From Planctomycetota bacterium (GTDB lineage Bacteria > Planctomycetota > Planctomycetia > Pirellulales > Pirellulaceae): a DNA stretch of 32,479 nucleotides. The translations under genes were made by a program, and so were the position numbers. Under the pieces are notes generated by a model. The model was not told the DNA's origin. It saw only the letters and a list, made by a program, of their open reading frames with translations, and made no database searches. The DNA is taken from contig JAJRWU010000035.1 in assembly GCA_024276655.1 (NCBI GenBank), forward strand, positions 1-32,479, in the 5' to 3' direction. Positions 9,135-17,375 of the stretch are shown piece by piece. Position 1 is the first letter of the stretch. The number at the start of each line of letters is the position of its first letter.

Positions 9135-10478
9135 TCAACCCAGTTCAGGAATGGGCCGGCCATCTTGTTGCACAATCGGAATGGGGCGGCCTCGATGGTT
9201 GACCCAAAACGATTTCAAGCCGATGCCCAAATGCCGGAACGTGGTGGCGGCCAGATCTTGAGGCCGCACTAGGCCGCTTTTTACATCGGCGCCGCGACGG
9301 TCGGTTGAACCGATGGCTTGCCCGTGCCGCAATCCGCCGCCCGCCATGAGCATCGACATGACGTTCGTCCAATGGTCGCGGCCGGCTTGCTTGTTGATCA
9401 CCGGGGAACGGCCGAATTCGCCCATCATCATGACCAGCGTATCGTCGAGCAGGCCGCGTTGTTCGAGGTCGGTGATCAAACCGTAAAGCGCGCGGTCGAC
9501 GCGCGGCAGCAACGGCTTCAAGCCTTTGTTGATGCCGCCCCAACGAACGTTATTGCCGTGGTGATCGAAATACCCCCAGGCCCCGCTGATCAGCACGAAC
9601 GTCACGCCCGATTCCACCAGACGCCGGGCAAGCAACGCTTTCTGGCCCACGCTTTCGTTTCCGTAAAGCTGTTTGGTGGCGTCTGACTCTTCAGCCAGAT
9701 TGAACGCTTGCTCCACTTTTCCAGACACCACCATTTCGTAGGCTTGCTTGGTGGCGCGATCAAACTGATCGAAGGCGCCGTTCTCCTCGACCCGGCGCCG
9801 TAGCTGCTCAAACTGGCTGCGCAAGGCGTCGCGGTTTTGCAAACGAGCAACCGCCACGCCCGCCGGGAGCTTGAATTTACCCGCCAATTCCATTCCCTTG
9901 ACCGGTTCATAATTCGCCCCCATGTGGCCGGCGCCCCAAACATCGGCCGCCCAGGCAGGAGCCAAACCGACAAACGCCGGCAGGTCGGGGTGGTTGGCGC
10001 CGCGAAACTTCGCCGCCACCGAACCCATCGAGGGAAAACCGGCGCCGTCCTTGCCATCGTTGGTGCGCCGCGCCAGCGGGTTGCCCGCCTGCATCGTGAT
10101 CGGCGTATGGTTGCTGGCTTTGCAATCGACCGAGCGAATCACGGAAAGCCGGTCGGCTATTGAAGCTTGGAGCGGCAGGTGCTCCGTGAACTGAATGCCG
10201 GGAACGGCGGTGGATATCGTCGAAAAAGGACTGCGGATTTCACTCGGCGCGTCGGGTTTGGGGTCCCACATGTCGATGTGGCTTGGTCCGCCCGAAAGCC
10301 AAAACAAAATTACCGCTTTTCGTTTCCCAGGCCCAGATTTAGCCGATGCCGACTCAGCCGAAGCCGCCTGAACCCGCGATTGCAAAAATGCGGGCAGCGC
10401 CACACCGGCGGCGCCAGCCATGCCGGCTTCCAGGAACCAGCGGCGCGAACCGACGCGGAGCATTGGATGATCATCCAT
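9135..10478 (-). CDS. DUF1501 domain protein, Tat-exported
   Basis: The 447-residue protein begins with a twin-arginine signal (SRRWFLEAGMAGAAGVALPA). A DUF1501 (sulfatase/alkaline-phosphatase-like fold) domain follows, with typical landmarks: ILFWLSGGPSHIDMWDPKPD, a MGSVAAKFRG region, GEFGRSP, and AGRDHW near the C-terminus. Proteins of this family are abundant in planctomycetes and have unknown substrates. Their gene usually follows one for a DUF1549/DUF1553 cytochrome-like protein, but no such gene is next to it here. The ATG at 10478 is chosen because AGAGGA lies about 7 nt before it; an ATG 18 nt further upstream has no ribosome site. The stop codon faces the preceding plus-strand gene across a 236-nt gap in which I see no gene. 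Confidence 0.9.
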   Translation of the reverse strand: MDDHPMLRVGSRRWFLEAGMAGAAGVALPAFLQSRVQAASAESASAKSGPGKRKAVILFWLSGGPSHIDMWDPKPDAPSEIRSPFSTISTAVPGIQFTEHLPLQASIADRLSVIRSVDCKASNHTPITMQAGNPLARRTNDGKDGAGFPSMGSVAAKFRGANHPDLPAFVGLAPAWAADVWGAGHMGANYEPVKGMELAGKFKLPAGVAVARLQNRDALRSQFEQLRRRVEENGAFDQFDRATKQAYEMVVSGKVEQAFNLAEESDATKQLYGNESVGQKALLARRLVESGVTFVLISGAWGYFDHHGNNVRWGGINKGLKPLLPRVDRALYGLITDLEQRGLLDDTLVMMMGEFGRSPVINKQAGRDHWTNVMSMLMAGGGLRHGQAIGSTDRRGADVKSGLVRPQDLAATTFRHLGIGLKSFWVNHRGRPIPIVQQDGRPIPELG

Positions 10479-10702
10479 GTTACGTTCCTCTGTCATTTAT
10501 TCGCGCGTTTGACTGTGGGAAAGAAAGAACGAAAGCTGGTCGAAACCGCCTTGTGTATCCAACGTGTATTTTGGCCGATTTACCCGCCGATGGCCAGCGT
10601 ATTTCGGGAGAAATTTCGTCCGTTTTTCGAATGTTCGACTTATCCGGCTGGGGCGAATATCTGGCAAGCGCCCGCTGTGCGTGCAAGAACGGGTTTCGCC
10701 GA

Positions 10703-11926
10703 TCACTCTTTCGCTTCAGCCGGTTCGCTCACGAGGTTGTCGGCGACGATCGAATCTGGCAGATTGTCGTGATCGCTCTCGGCGTCGACCAGAACATTAT
10801 TTGCGAAAACGATGCGTCGCGTTTTGCCTCTCACTTCGAATGCCTTGGGGCGCACACTGGAAAATACGTTGCCGCTGACAACGATATTCTCCGCGCCATC
10901 GATCACCAAACCGGCGGCCGCTAAATCGTCTTGCCTGCGGCGCACCTTGTTCTTACCGATATAACTGTTGCAGAAACTATTGCCCGCCACCGCGATTCGG
11001 CCGCTCCCAGGCCCTATATACAGGGCGTTTGCCTTCATGAGGGTGAAGGTGTTGGCGCTCACCGCGCAACCGTGGGCGTCGGCCAACAAAATGCCCTCGC
11101 CGTTATGAGCGACGACGTTCGCACTCAGCGTGATGCCGTAACAATCGCGATCCAACACGATGGCCGCGCCAACGCACTCTTCAATCATGTTGCCGGAAAC
11201 CACCGAACCGTACGTGTTCTCGATCACCACGCCCCGACCCAGGTGATCGTCCAGGTTGTTGCCCGTCATGGTCAAATTGAATGCGTCGATGCAGTGGAGC
11301 GCGTCTTGATTTTCTTCAAACTGGTTCGCCGAAACCACGATATCGTGGCAGCCGTGAAGATTCAGCCCGGTTCCCTTATTATAGGTGAGCAGGGAATCGC
11401 ATACGCGAGGATCTTCATAACAAAAATAAAGGTGGATGCCATCGGACCCATGCTCGCTGACCGTTACGCCGTCGATAAATATTTCGTTGACATGCCGCGC
11501 CTCGATTCCGGCGCCGCTCAGCGGATTTCCGGTAACGCGGAAGTTCGCCAGCCGCACGCGCCAAAGCGAATTTTTGCGGCTGGCGCCCTGGGCGTGTTCG
11601 ACAAGAATTGCCGGTTTTCCCTCCGTGTTGGTGTTCTTGATATGGGTGGCGGCGCCAGCGCCTTCAATGGTGATGTCGTTGCCGCGAATGACGATTGGCT
11701 CGCTGATTTCAAATTGCCCAGCCGGCAAACGCACCAGTCCGCCGCCTTCGCCGAGGGCGTCGAAGGCGGCCTGCAAAGTGAAATACGCGCCGGCGTCGAT
11801 CACTGGCCGCGCACCAGGTAGTTTGATCGCATTCTCTTGGGCGGGCGCCGTGAGCGGCATTGCCGCCGCAAACATCAGCACGAAAAACAAAACAGATATT
11901 TGTCGCATGGAGAGAGTGGGCGTCAT
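10703..11926 (-). CDS. Exported right-handed parallel beta-helix protein (pectate-lyase-like fold)
   Basis: The 407-residue protein has a signal peptide (about 7-29, ending TAPAQ) and then a pectate-lyase-type beginning (YFTLQAAFDALGEGGGLVRL). It continues with many repeated coils of about 22-25 residues carrying V-S-x-N and I-x-x-x-G-N motifs (for example VVSANQFEENQ, LTMTGNNLDD, VVSGNMIEEC, TLSANVVAHN). This is the parallel beta-helix/NosD-like pattern of polysaccharide lyases, epimerases and carbohydrate-binding proteins. The catalytic class cannot be told from sequence alone. It is transcribed divergently from the C45 hydrolase gene and lies 224 nt upstream of, and on the same strand as, the DUF1501 gene. 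The start may be 6 codons later (ATG at 11908). Confidence 0.85.
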   Translation of the reverse strand: MTPTLSMRQISVLFFVLMFAAAMPLTAPAQENAIKLPGARPVIDAGAYFTLQAAFDALGEGGGLVRLPAGQFEISEPIVIRGNDITIEGAGAATHIKNTNTEGKPAILVEHAQGASRKNSLWRVRLANFRVTGNPLSGAGIEARHVNEIFIDGVTVSEHGSDGIHLYFCYEDPRVCDSLLTYNKGTGLNLHGCHDIVVSANQFEENQDALHCIDAFNLTMTGNNLDDHLGRGVVIENTYGSVVSGNMIEECVGAAIVLDRDCYGITLSANVVAHNGEGILLADAHGCAVSANTFTLMKANALYIGPGSGRIAVAGNSFCNSYIGKNKVRRRQDDLAAAGLVIDGAENIVVSGNVFSSVRPKAFEVRGKTRRIVFANNVLVDAESDHDNLPDSIVADNLVSEPAEAKE

Positions 11927-12201
11927 GACGCGATACCGTTTGAAAAATAGGGCGGGACAAAAGGAGAAAGGGATTCCTACCGTTTGAGTTGACCGATTAT
12001 AGACTCAAGCCAAACGCATCACAAAACAAGGCTATGCTTTTCCACGCATCCCAAAATGTTACAGTGTTCTCCAAACGAAACGCCCGCCTGACTTTGCCTA
12101 GCGGGGGAGTCCGGCAAGTGACGGAGTGGTGAAATCGCCCCGTCAGTCCGCACGAAAAATCGACTATCGATCAACACACGCAACCTTTTCGGGACAAATG
12201 C

Positions 12202-13281
12202 ATGGCCGACAACACACGCTATCTGGAGTACGACGTTTGCGGTTCTCCGCGCGAGTTGGGGCGGCAAATCGGCGAGGCGGCGGGCGAGCAGGTTCGCGGG
12301 TTTTGCGCCGCGGCGATGGAAATGATTCATCGCTCCGTGCAAATTTCCGCGGCATCGGCAATGCTGGCGGCGAACGAAAGCATGTCTTTCGTGGAAGCAT
12401 ACGCACCCCACATGCTGGAAGAGTTGCGAGGCGTGGCCGACGCATCGGGCGTTACGGTGGAAGAGTTGATGTTGCTGCAAATTCGCAATCAACTTCAAGC
12501 CGACGATTCCGGTTGCACGGCCTTTTCGCTCGGCGGTCCTTGGCGAATGGGCTCGGTCGTGGCCCAGAATTGGGATAACGACCCCGCGCTCGACGCATTT
12601 ACGATTGTCTTGACGCGCCGCCCCGAGGGAAAACCGGCCTTCACCACGGTCACGCAGGCGGGTTTGATTTCCTACATCGGGTTCAACGACGCCGGCATGG
12701 GCGTTTGTGTGAACTCGCTGCCGGCGCCAAGTCGAAAGCTGGGCGTTCCGCATTATTTTACGATGCGCGGCATCTATGAAGCCGATTCCCTCGAAGCCGC
12801 CGTACACGCCGTGCGCCGCGCCGAACGCGCGATTCCGGCCAATATCGTCATGAGCACGCCGCAAGGTCCGGCCGATTTGGAAGTCACGCTCGACGATGTT
12901 CGCCTGTTAACCGCCGCCGATGGCCTGCTCACGCATACGAACCATTGCGAGCATGCCGAGCTGCTCGAAATAAACACCCGCTTTCCGGAGTTGATCCAAT
13001 CACATGCGAGAAAACGCCGCATTGAGGAACTGTTGCGGGGCCAGGGAGAAGACGACGAAGCAAGTGGTGGCGAAAACGGCGCGTCGCTAGAACTTCTGAA
13101 AACCGCGCTGCGCGATCATCAAGATTACCCTCGTTCGATTTGTCGACATACGAACGACGACCCCCACACCGGTTTCTGGCAGACGGTGCTCTCGGTCATC
13201 ATTGAGCCGAACGAGCGCCGCATGCATATCACGCGCGGCGCGCCCTGCGAAAACCCTTACGAAACGTATGTGCTGCGTTAG
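12202..13281 (+). CDS. C45 family autoproteolytic acyltransferase/hydrolase
   Basis: The 359-residue protein resembles the peptidase C45 / acyl-CoA:6-aminopenicillanic-acid acyltransferase group, which are Ntn hydrolases that cut themselves before a catalytic Cys. That site is visible as DDSGC-TAFS, with Cys105 as the expected N-terminal nucleophile. It is followed by VVAQNWDND (the family's NWD motif) and GLISYIGFNDAGMGVCVNSL. The early part (SPRELGRQIGEAAGEQVRG) and the EELRGVADASGV segment are also typical. No signal peptide is obvious. Substrates of bacterial members are mostly unknown; amide bonds of N-acyl amino acids or peptides are likely. The stop codon directly abuts a palindromic repeat. 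Confidence 0.88.
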   Translation: MADNTRYLEYDVCGSPRELGRQIGEAAGEQVRGFCAAAMEMIHRSVQISAASAMLAANESMSFVEAYAPHMLEELRGVADASGVTVEELMLLQIRNQLQADDSGCTAFSLGGPWRMGSVVAQNWDNDPALDAFTIVLTRRPEGKPAFTTVTQAGLISYIGFNDAGMGVCVNSLPAPSRKLGVPHYFTMRGIYEADSLEAAVHAVRRAERAIPANIVMSTPQGPADLEVTLDDVRLLTAADGLLTHTNHCEHAELLEINTRFPELIQSHARKRRIEELLRGQGEDDEASGGENGASLELLKTALRDHQDYPRSICRHTNDDPHTGFWQTVLSVIIEPNERRMHITRGAPCENPYETYVLR

Positions 13282-13403
13282 CACCGCTCGATAAAGAACT
13301 GTCGCATTTGTGTAGCCATCGTCGCCATACGGTGGGTGAGCGGTGAACCATCCCACGCTCTGGCGACGATGGCTACGACACTAATTTTCCGCTCGATGCT
13401 TTA
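13281..13403 (+). repeat. Palindromic dispersed repeat, family 2, copy 1
   Basis: The element reads GCACCGCTCGATAAAGAACT at its left end and GACACTAATTTTCCGCTCGA near its right end. Inside it are arms TAGCCATCGTCGCCA and TGGCGACGATGGCTA around GGTGGGTGAGCGGTGAACCA. It recurs reverse-complemented at 30551-30674 with roughly nine in ten bases identical by eye. The left edge touches the stop codon of the preceding gene, so it may also act as a transcript 3' end. The far right edge merges with a family 4 half-site (13399-13421). Confidence 0.85.
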
Positions 13404-13451
13404 GAAATAGTCCTGAATTACAACTAGTAACTTTTTTAAGAATTGGAAATT

Positions 13452-14465
13452 ATGGAATATCGCACGTTAGGCCGGGCGGGGGTGAAGGTTTCGCCCCTGT
13501 GTTTGGGGACCATGATGTTCGGCGGCCCCGCCAGCGAACAAGATTCCATTCGCATTATTCACCACGCACTCGATTTAGGCGTTAATTTTGTCGACACGGC
13601 GAATATGTATAACGCGGGTCAGTCGGAAGTCGTGGTGGGTAAGGCGATTGCCGACCGCCGCGGGCAGGTGGTGCTGGCCACCAAGGGCCGGCAAAAAATG
13701 GGCGATGGCCCCAACGATATCGGCGCCAGCCGCGTCCATCTGCTGCGCGAACTGGAAGCCAGCCTCCGCCGGCTGAAGGTGGACTGTGTCGATGTTTATT
13801 ATGTCCACGCTCCCGACCCCGATACGCCGATCGACGAAACCCTCCGCGCCCTCGACGACATGGTCCGGCAGGGCAAGGTGCATTATCTGGCCTGCTCGAA
13901 TTTTCGCGCCTGGATGCTCTGCCGCGCCCTCTGGACCGCCGACCAACACAACCTCCACGCCTTCGCTTGCGTGCAGCCGCTCTACAACATTGTGAATCGC
14001 GATATTGAAGTGGAACTGTTGCCGCTGTGCCGTGAGCGAGGATTGGGCGTGGTGAGTTACAGCCCGCTGGCGCGAGGCATTCTGACCGGCAAATACAAAG
14101 TGAGTGAACCGTTTCCCGAAGGCAGCCGCGCGGCCCGCAACGATGTGCGCATGCGACAAGCCGAACTTCGCGACGCCAGTCTGCACATTGCCGGAAAAAT
14201 TGTCGACTATTGCGCGAGCAAAAACGTGCCGCCTTCGCAATTCGCCTTGGCTTGGTGCTTGGCGAATGGGAATCTGACGTCGGTCATTTGCGGTCCTCGC
14301 ACCATGGAGCAGTTCGACGATAACATCGGCTGTTTGGACGTGCAGATATCCGCCGAAGACGAAGCCTTCATCGATGGCCTCGTGCCTCCTGGTGAACACT
14401 CAGGATTCGGTTTTCAAGACACGGCGTATCCTGTCGAGGGCCGCGTCGGGCGCGGGCCTGAATGA
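13452..14465 (+). CDS. Aldo/keto reductase
   Basis: The 337-residue protein is a typical NAD(P)H-dependent oxidoreductase of the TIM-barrel aldo/keto reductase superfamily. The catalytic tetrad is visible: Asp48 and Tyr53 (FVDTANMYNAGQSE), Lys78 (LATKGR) and His119 (VYYVHAPDPDTP). The cofactor-binding end is also normal (YSPLARGILTGKY and the later VICGPRTMEQFDDN). The length fits the YajO/YhdN-like soluble group. The substrate cannot be predicted. ATG at 13452 is preferred over an in-frame TTG 9 nt upstream because it has a TGGA sequence at suitable distance. It is a separate unit from the C45 gene, divided from it by a palindromic repeat. Confidence 0.93.
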   Translation: MEYRTLGRAGVKVSPLCLGTMMFGGPASEQDSIRIIHHALDLGVNFVDTANMYNAGQSEVVVGKAIADRRGQVVLATKGRQKMGDGPNDIGASRVHLLRELEASLRRLKVDCVDVYYVHAPDPDTPIDETLRALDDMVRQGKVHYLACSNFRAWMLCRALWTADQHNLHAFACVQPLYNIVNRDIEVELLPLCRERGLGVVSYSPLARGILTGKYKVSEPFPEGSRAARNDVRMRQAELRDASLHIAGKIVDYCASKNVPPSQFALAWCLANGNLTSVICGPRTMEQFDDNIGCLDVQISAEDEAFIDGLVPPGEHSGFGFQDTAYPVEGRVGRGPE

Positions 14466-14775
14466 GCATGAGAGTTCTTCAGCGGTTTTAATGGGTCGTG
14501 CTGGAATGCTGGCGCCTCATGCCGACCTTTGTCGAACTTGAGCGGGTATTTTCTGCGCGCCGCGCCGCTTTGCTCTCATCACCCCGAGTCATCCCAGTGA
14601 ATCGGACTGCAATCACCCACCAAAAACACCGAAGAACCGAGCAATTTAAGGCGAGGAAACATGATTGGTGTATTTCCAGTAGCCGCTCAGTTAGAATAGT
14701 GGAGCGTCGTTCACCAAATTTTGCTGCTGACATTTCACAACTCACAAGTTTCACAACCCACAAGGTAGTCGTCCG
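14466..14775. repeat. Gap containing a truncated copy of the fold-back MITE end
   Basis: Positions 14473-14495 match 19 of 23 bases of the terminal repeat of the element at 17376-17846. The resemblance continues to about 14525, including GGCGCCTCATGCC against GGGCACCTCATGCC in the reverse-complemented right end. No second end or target duplication is seen. The remaining ~250 nt hold no convincing gene. A GGTAG sequence shortly before 14776 may serve the next gene as a weak ribosome site. Confidence 0.55.
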
Positions 14776-15762
14776 ATGAAAACAACGTCTTTGTCATTGC
14801 TGGTGGTTCTTTTGATGTCGGCGTCCGGGCTGGCGGCGGAGCCCGAATTCAAAGTGGTTGACGGCTGGCTTTCCCCGGCTAAAGAGATGAATACGATCGG
14901 CCCTTTGCACGGCGATGTGGCTGTCAGTTCGAACGGCGAGGTGTATGTCAGCATTCTTTCGGGGCCGCGCGCCGGCATTCAGGTGTTCGGCAAAGATGGC
15001 AAATACCTGCGGAATGTGCCCGGCGCGCCAAACGATTTTCATGGCTTCGTGATCCACCAGGAAAACGGCGGCGAATTCATTTACGGCTCCCGGCTCAGCG
15101 GACAGACTATTTTGAAAATGCAACTGGATGGCAAAGTAGTGCTTCGCATTGAAGGCGACGCCATTCCCGACGATCTCAAACGCAAGAATAAGGGCAAGGC
15201 GTTCTTGCGTTTGACGGCGGTTGATGTCGCACAGGATGGCCGCATTTTCGTCGTTGACGGATACAGCACCGACCGCATTCATATTTTTGACGCAGAGGGC
15301 AAGTATCTCAAAACCTTGGCCGGCAAGGCGGCTCCGTATAACTTCAAAACGTGCCACAAAATTTGCATCGACAACCGCTACGAGCCGGCGCGCATTCTCT
15401 GTTGCGACCGCGAAGGCCGCCGTATGGTGCATCTTTCGCTGGACGGAAAAGTGTTGGGCGTGGTGCGAGAAATGAAGCGTCCGGCGGCGGTGGCCATTTA
15501 TGGCGACTGGGCGGCCGTGGGTGAAATCGAAGGCCGCGTCAGCCTGCTCGATAAGGCTGGGAAAACCGTGCTGACGCTGGGCTATAACAGCAACAAAAGT
15601 CAAACCGCCACCAATAAGGTAAAGCCGGCCGATTGGCGGCCCGGCATCTTTACCGCGCCGCACGGCGTGGCCTTCGACGACCAAGGAAATCTGTACGTGG
15701 CCGAGTACAACCAATTCGGCCGCGTTCTGCGATTCAACCGCACCGCCGATTCCGCGAAATAG
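14776..15762 (+). CDS. Exported NHL/six-bladed beta-propeller protein
   Basis: The 328-residue protein has a clean signal peptide (about 1-21, ending GLAA). Repeated propeller blades follow with an NHL-like rhythm: GDVAVSSNGEVYVS, IQVFGKDGKYLR, TAVDVAQDGRIFVVDGYSTD, IHIFDAEGKYLK, VSLLDKAGKTV, and PHGVAFDDQGNLYVAEYNQF. Exported NHL proteins of this kind are frequent in planctomycetes near sulfatases and other catabolic genes, and may bind ligands or have lyase activity. No catalytic residues can be assigned. It lies upstream of the sulfatase on the same strand, but a strong terminator sits between them, so they are probably separate transcripts. Confidence 0.85.
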   Translation: MKTTSLSLLVVLLMSASGLAAEPEFKVVDGWLSPAKEMNTIGPLHGDVAVSSNGEVYVSILSGPRAGIQVFGKDGKYLRNVPGAPNDFHGFVIHQENGGEFIYGSRLSGQTILKMQLDGKVVLRIEGDAIPDDLKRKNKGKAFLRLTAVDVAQDGRIFVVDGYSTDRIHIFDAEGKYLKTLAGKAAPYNFKTCHKICIDNRYEPARILCCDREGRRMVHLSLDGKVLGVVREMKRPAAVAIYGDWAAVGEIEGRVSLLDKAGKTVLTLGYNSNKSQTATNKVKPADWRPGIFTAPHGVAFDDQGNLYVAEYNQFGRVLRFNRTADSAK

Positions 15763-15796
15763 GGGCATCGGCTGCGTGAGATAACCTGCAAAGCTC

Positions 15797-15830
15797 AAAA
15801 GCCCGGCATTTTCAAAATGCCGGGCTTTTT
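15797..15830 (+). terminator. Rho-independent terminator after the beta-propeller gene
   Basis: A 16-bp perfect stem (AAAAGCCCGGCATTTT pairing with its complement across a single-base loop) is followed by a T run. It lies 34 nt after the stop codon. Because both stem ends are A/T-rich, it could act in both directions. The same core hairpin recurs at 20480-20514, 22781-22812 and 22981-23015. Confidence 0.85.
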
Positions 15831-15889
15831 CACGCAACGTTTTGGCGACGTTTTCCGTCGCCGCTCCTCCAAGAAAAGTAGCGCACAAT

Positions 15890-17290
15890 ATGAGCCAAGC
15901 AAGATTCCATCGGCCAACGTTTATTTTCGTGGCGACGATCCTTTCAGTCGTCGCCACGATTTCAGTGGTGGCAGCGCCCGTCGCAGCGCAAGAAAAACGG
16001 CCCACACGGCCCAACGTGTTGTTGATCTACACCGACGCCCAAGGTTCGGTCGACCTCAACTGCTACGGCGCCCAAGACCTCGCCACGCCGCATCTCGACG
16101 CACTCGCGGCGCGGGGCGTTCGCTTCACGCAAATGTACGCGCCCTCGGCCATTTGCTCGGCTTCTCGGGCCGGGCTTTTAACCGGCCGCTTTCCGGCCCG
16201 CTCGGGCGTTCCGGGGAATGTGTCGTCGCAAAAAGGCCGGCCCGGAATGCCGGCCGAACAAGTCACGATGGCCGAAATGTTCCAAGCCGCCGGATACGCC
16301 ACCGCCCATGTTGGTAAATGGCATCTCGGTTTTACACCCGAAACCATGCCCAACGGCCAAGGCTTCGAGCAGTCGTTCGGCCACATGGGCGGCTGCATCG
16401 ACAACTACTCGCACTTCTTTTATTGGAACGGTCCCAACCGGCACGACCTCTGGCGAAACGGCCAGGAAATTTGGGAAGACGGGAAATTCTTCCCCGACCT
16501 CATGGTCCGGGAGTGCTCGCACTTTCTAGAAACGCGAGCCGCCGGGAAACGCCCGTTCTTTCTGTATTGGGCGATCAACGTCCCGCATTATCCGCTGCAA
16601 GCGACGAAGCGTTGGCGTAAGCATTACGAGAAACTGGCCTCGCCCCGGCGGGAATACGCGGCCTTTGTCTCGACGATGGATGAACGCATAGGGCAAGTGT
16701 TGGCCAAGCTCGATTCCCTAGGCTTGCGCGAAAATACGATCGTCGTGTTTCAGTCCGACCACGGCCATTCCACCGAGGAACGCACGTTTTTCGGCGGCGG
16801 CAACGCCGGTCCGTATCGCGGCGCCGAGGCCTGTCTGTTTGAAGGAGGACTGCGCATCCCCTCGATCGCCGCTTTTCCCCACGTCATTCCCGCAGGCGAG
16901 GTGCGCGACCAATGGGCCACCGGTTGCGACTGGCTGCCCACGCTGGCCAAGCTCTGCCGGGTCGCGTTGCCGCAGCGCACGCTCGACGGCAAGGAGTTAA
17001 CCGCCGTGCTCAAATCGTCGGCGGCGCCGAGTCCTCATCAGCGCTTTTATTGGCGGTTGGGCGTTGGCGCCAAAGCACAGTGGGTGGTGCGGGAAGGCGA
17101 CTGGAAACTACTGGGCAATCCTCGCGATACGTCGGCTCCGCGCAATTCGCCGAAACTCGGGGTCCGGTTTTTGGTCAATTTGCAAACCGACATTGGCGAA
17201 ACGAAGAACGTGGCGGCGCAACACCCCGAAGTGCTGGCTCGCTTGGAAAATCTGCAACAGGAATTTGAAGCCAGCATCGCGAGCAAGTGA
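15890..17290 (+). CDS. Sulfatase (formylglycine type, arylsulfatase-like) with altered active-site positions
   Basis: The 466-residue protein has an N-terminal signal region (about 9-33, ending APVAAQ) and then the sulfatase fold: PNVLLIYTDAQG, ATPHLDALAARGVRFTQMYA, the modification site CSASR with Cys89, LLTGRFPARSGVPGN, HVGKWHLG (Lys143, His145), SDHGHSTEERTFFGGGNAGP and LFEGGLRIPS. Such enzymes remove sulfate esters from sulfated glycans after the Cys is converted to formylglycine. Two deviations are clear. The usual metal-binding Asp-Asp pair reads Asp49-Ala50, and the third position of the CxPxR motif is Ala. Activity is therefore uncertain. ATG at 15890 is chosen over a TTG 16 codons earlier because it gives a normal signal peptide. 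Confidence 0.9.
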   Translation: MSQARFHRPTFIFVATILSVVATISVVAAPVAAQEKRPTRPNVLLIYTDAQGSVDLNCYGAQDLATPHLDALAARGVRFTQMYAPSAICSASRAGLLTGRFPARSGVPGNVSSQKGRPGMPAEQVTMAEMFQAAGYATAHVGKWHLGFTPETMPNGQGFEQSFGHMGGCIDNYSHFFYWNGPNRHDLWRNGQEIWEDGKFFPDLMVRECSHFLETRAAGKRPFFLYWAINVPHYPLQATKRWRKHYEKLASPRREYAAFVSTMDERIGQVLAKLDSLGLRENTIVVFQSDHGHSTEERTFFGGGNAGPYRGAEACLFEGGLRIPSIAAFPHVIPAGEVRDQWATGCDWLPTLAKLCRVALPQRTLDGKELTAVLKSSAAPSPHQRFYWRLGVGAKAQWVVREGDWKLLGNPRDTSAPRNSPKLGVRFLVNLQTDIGETKNVAAQHPEVLARLENLQQEFEASIASK

Positions 17291-17298
17291 AACGCGAA

Positions 17299-17375
17299 TT
17301 GTTGGAGTTCCTACTTAAGCCTGTATTCCGTTGCTGAAAATCGTGAACGCGGCCTGAAGGCTGAACATCATGAAG
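17299..17375. repeat. Degenerate GTTGGAGTTC-type palindrome next to the MITE
   Basis: TTGGAGTTCCTACTTAAGCC near 17300 and CCTGAAGGCTGAACATCA near 17353-17370 form an imperfect inverted repeat. They resemble the outer inverted-repeat pair at 30527-30741. The fold-back element begins directly after it, so the MITE may have inserted at the edge of this older repeat. Confidence 0.4.

Noticed and set aside
10167-10772. 201-aa plus-strand open frame over the start of the DUF1501 gene
   Set aside because: Arg/Ser-rich shadow of the DUF1501 gene. The intergenic part has no protein character.
14794-16014. 406-aa minus-strand open frame
   Set aside because: It mirrors the beta-propeller gene and the start of the sulfatase gene, and crosses a strong terminator.
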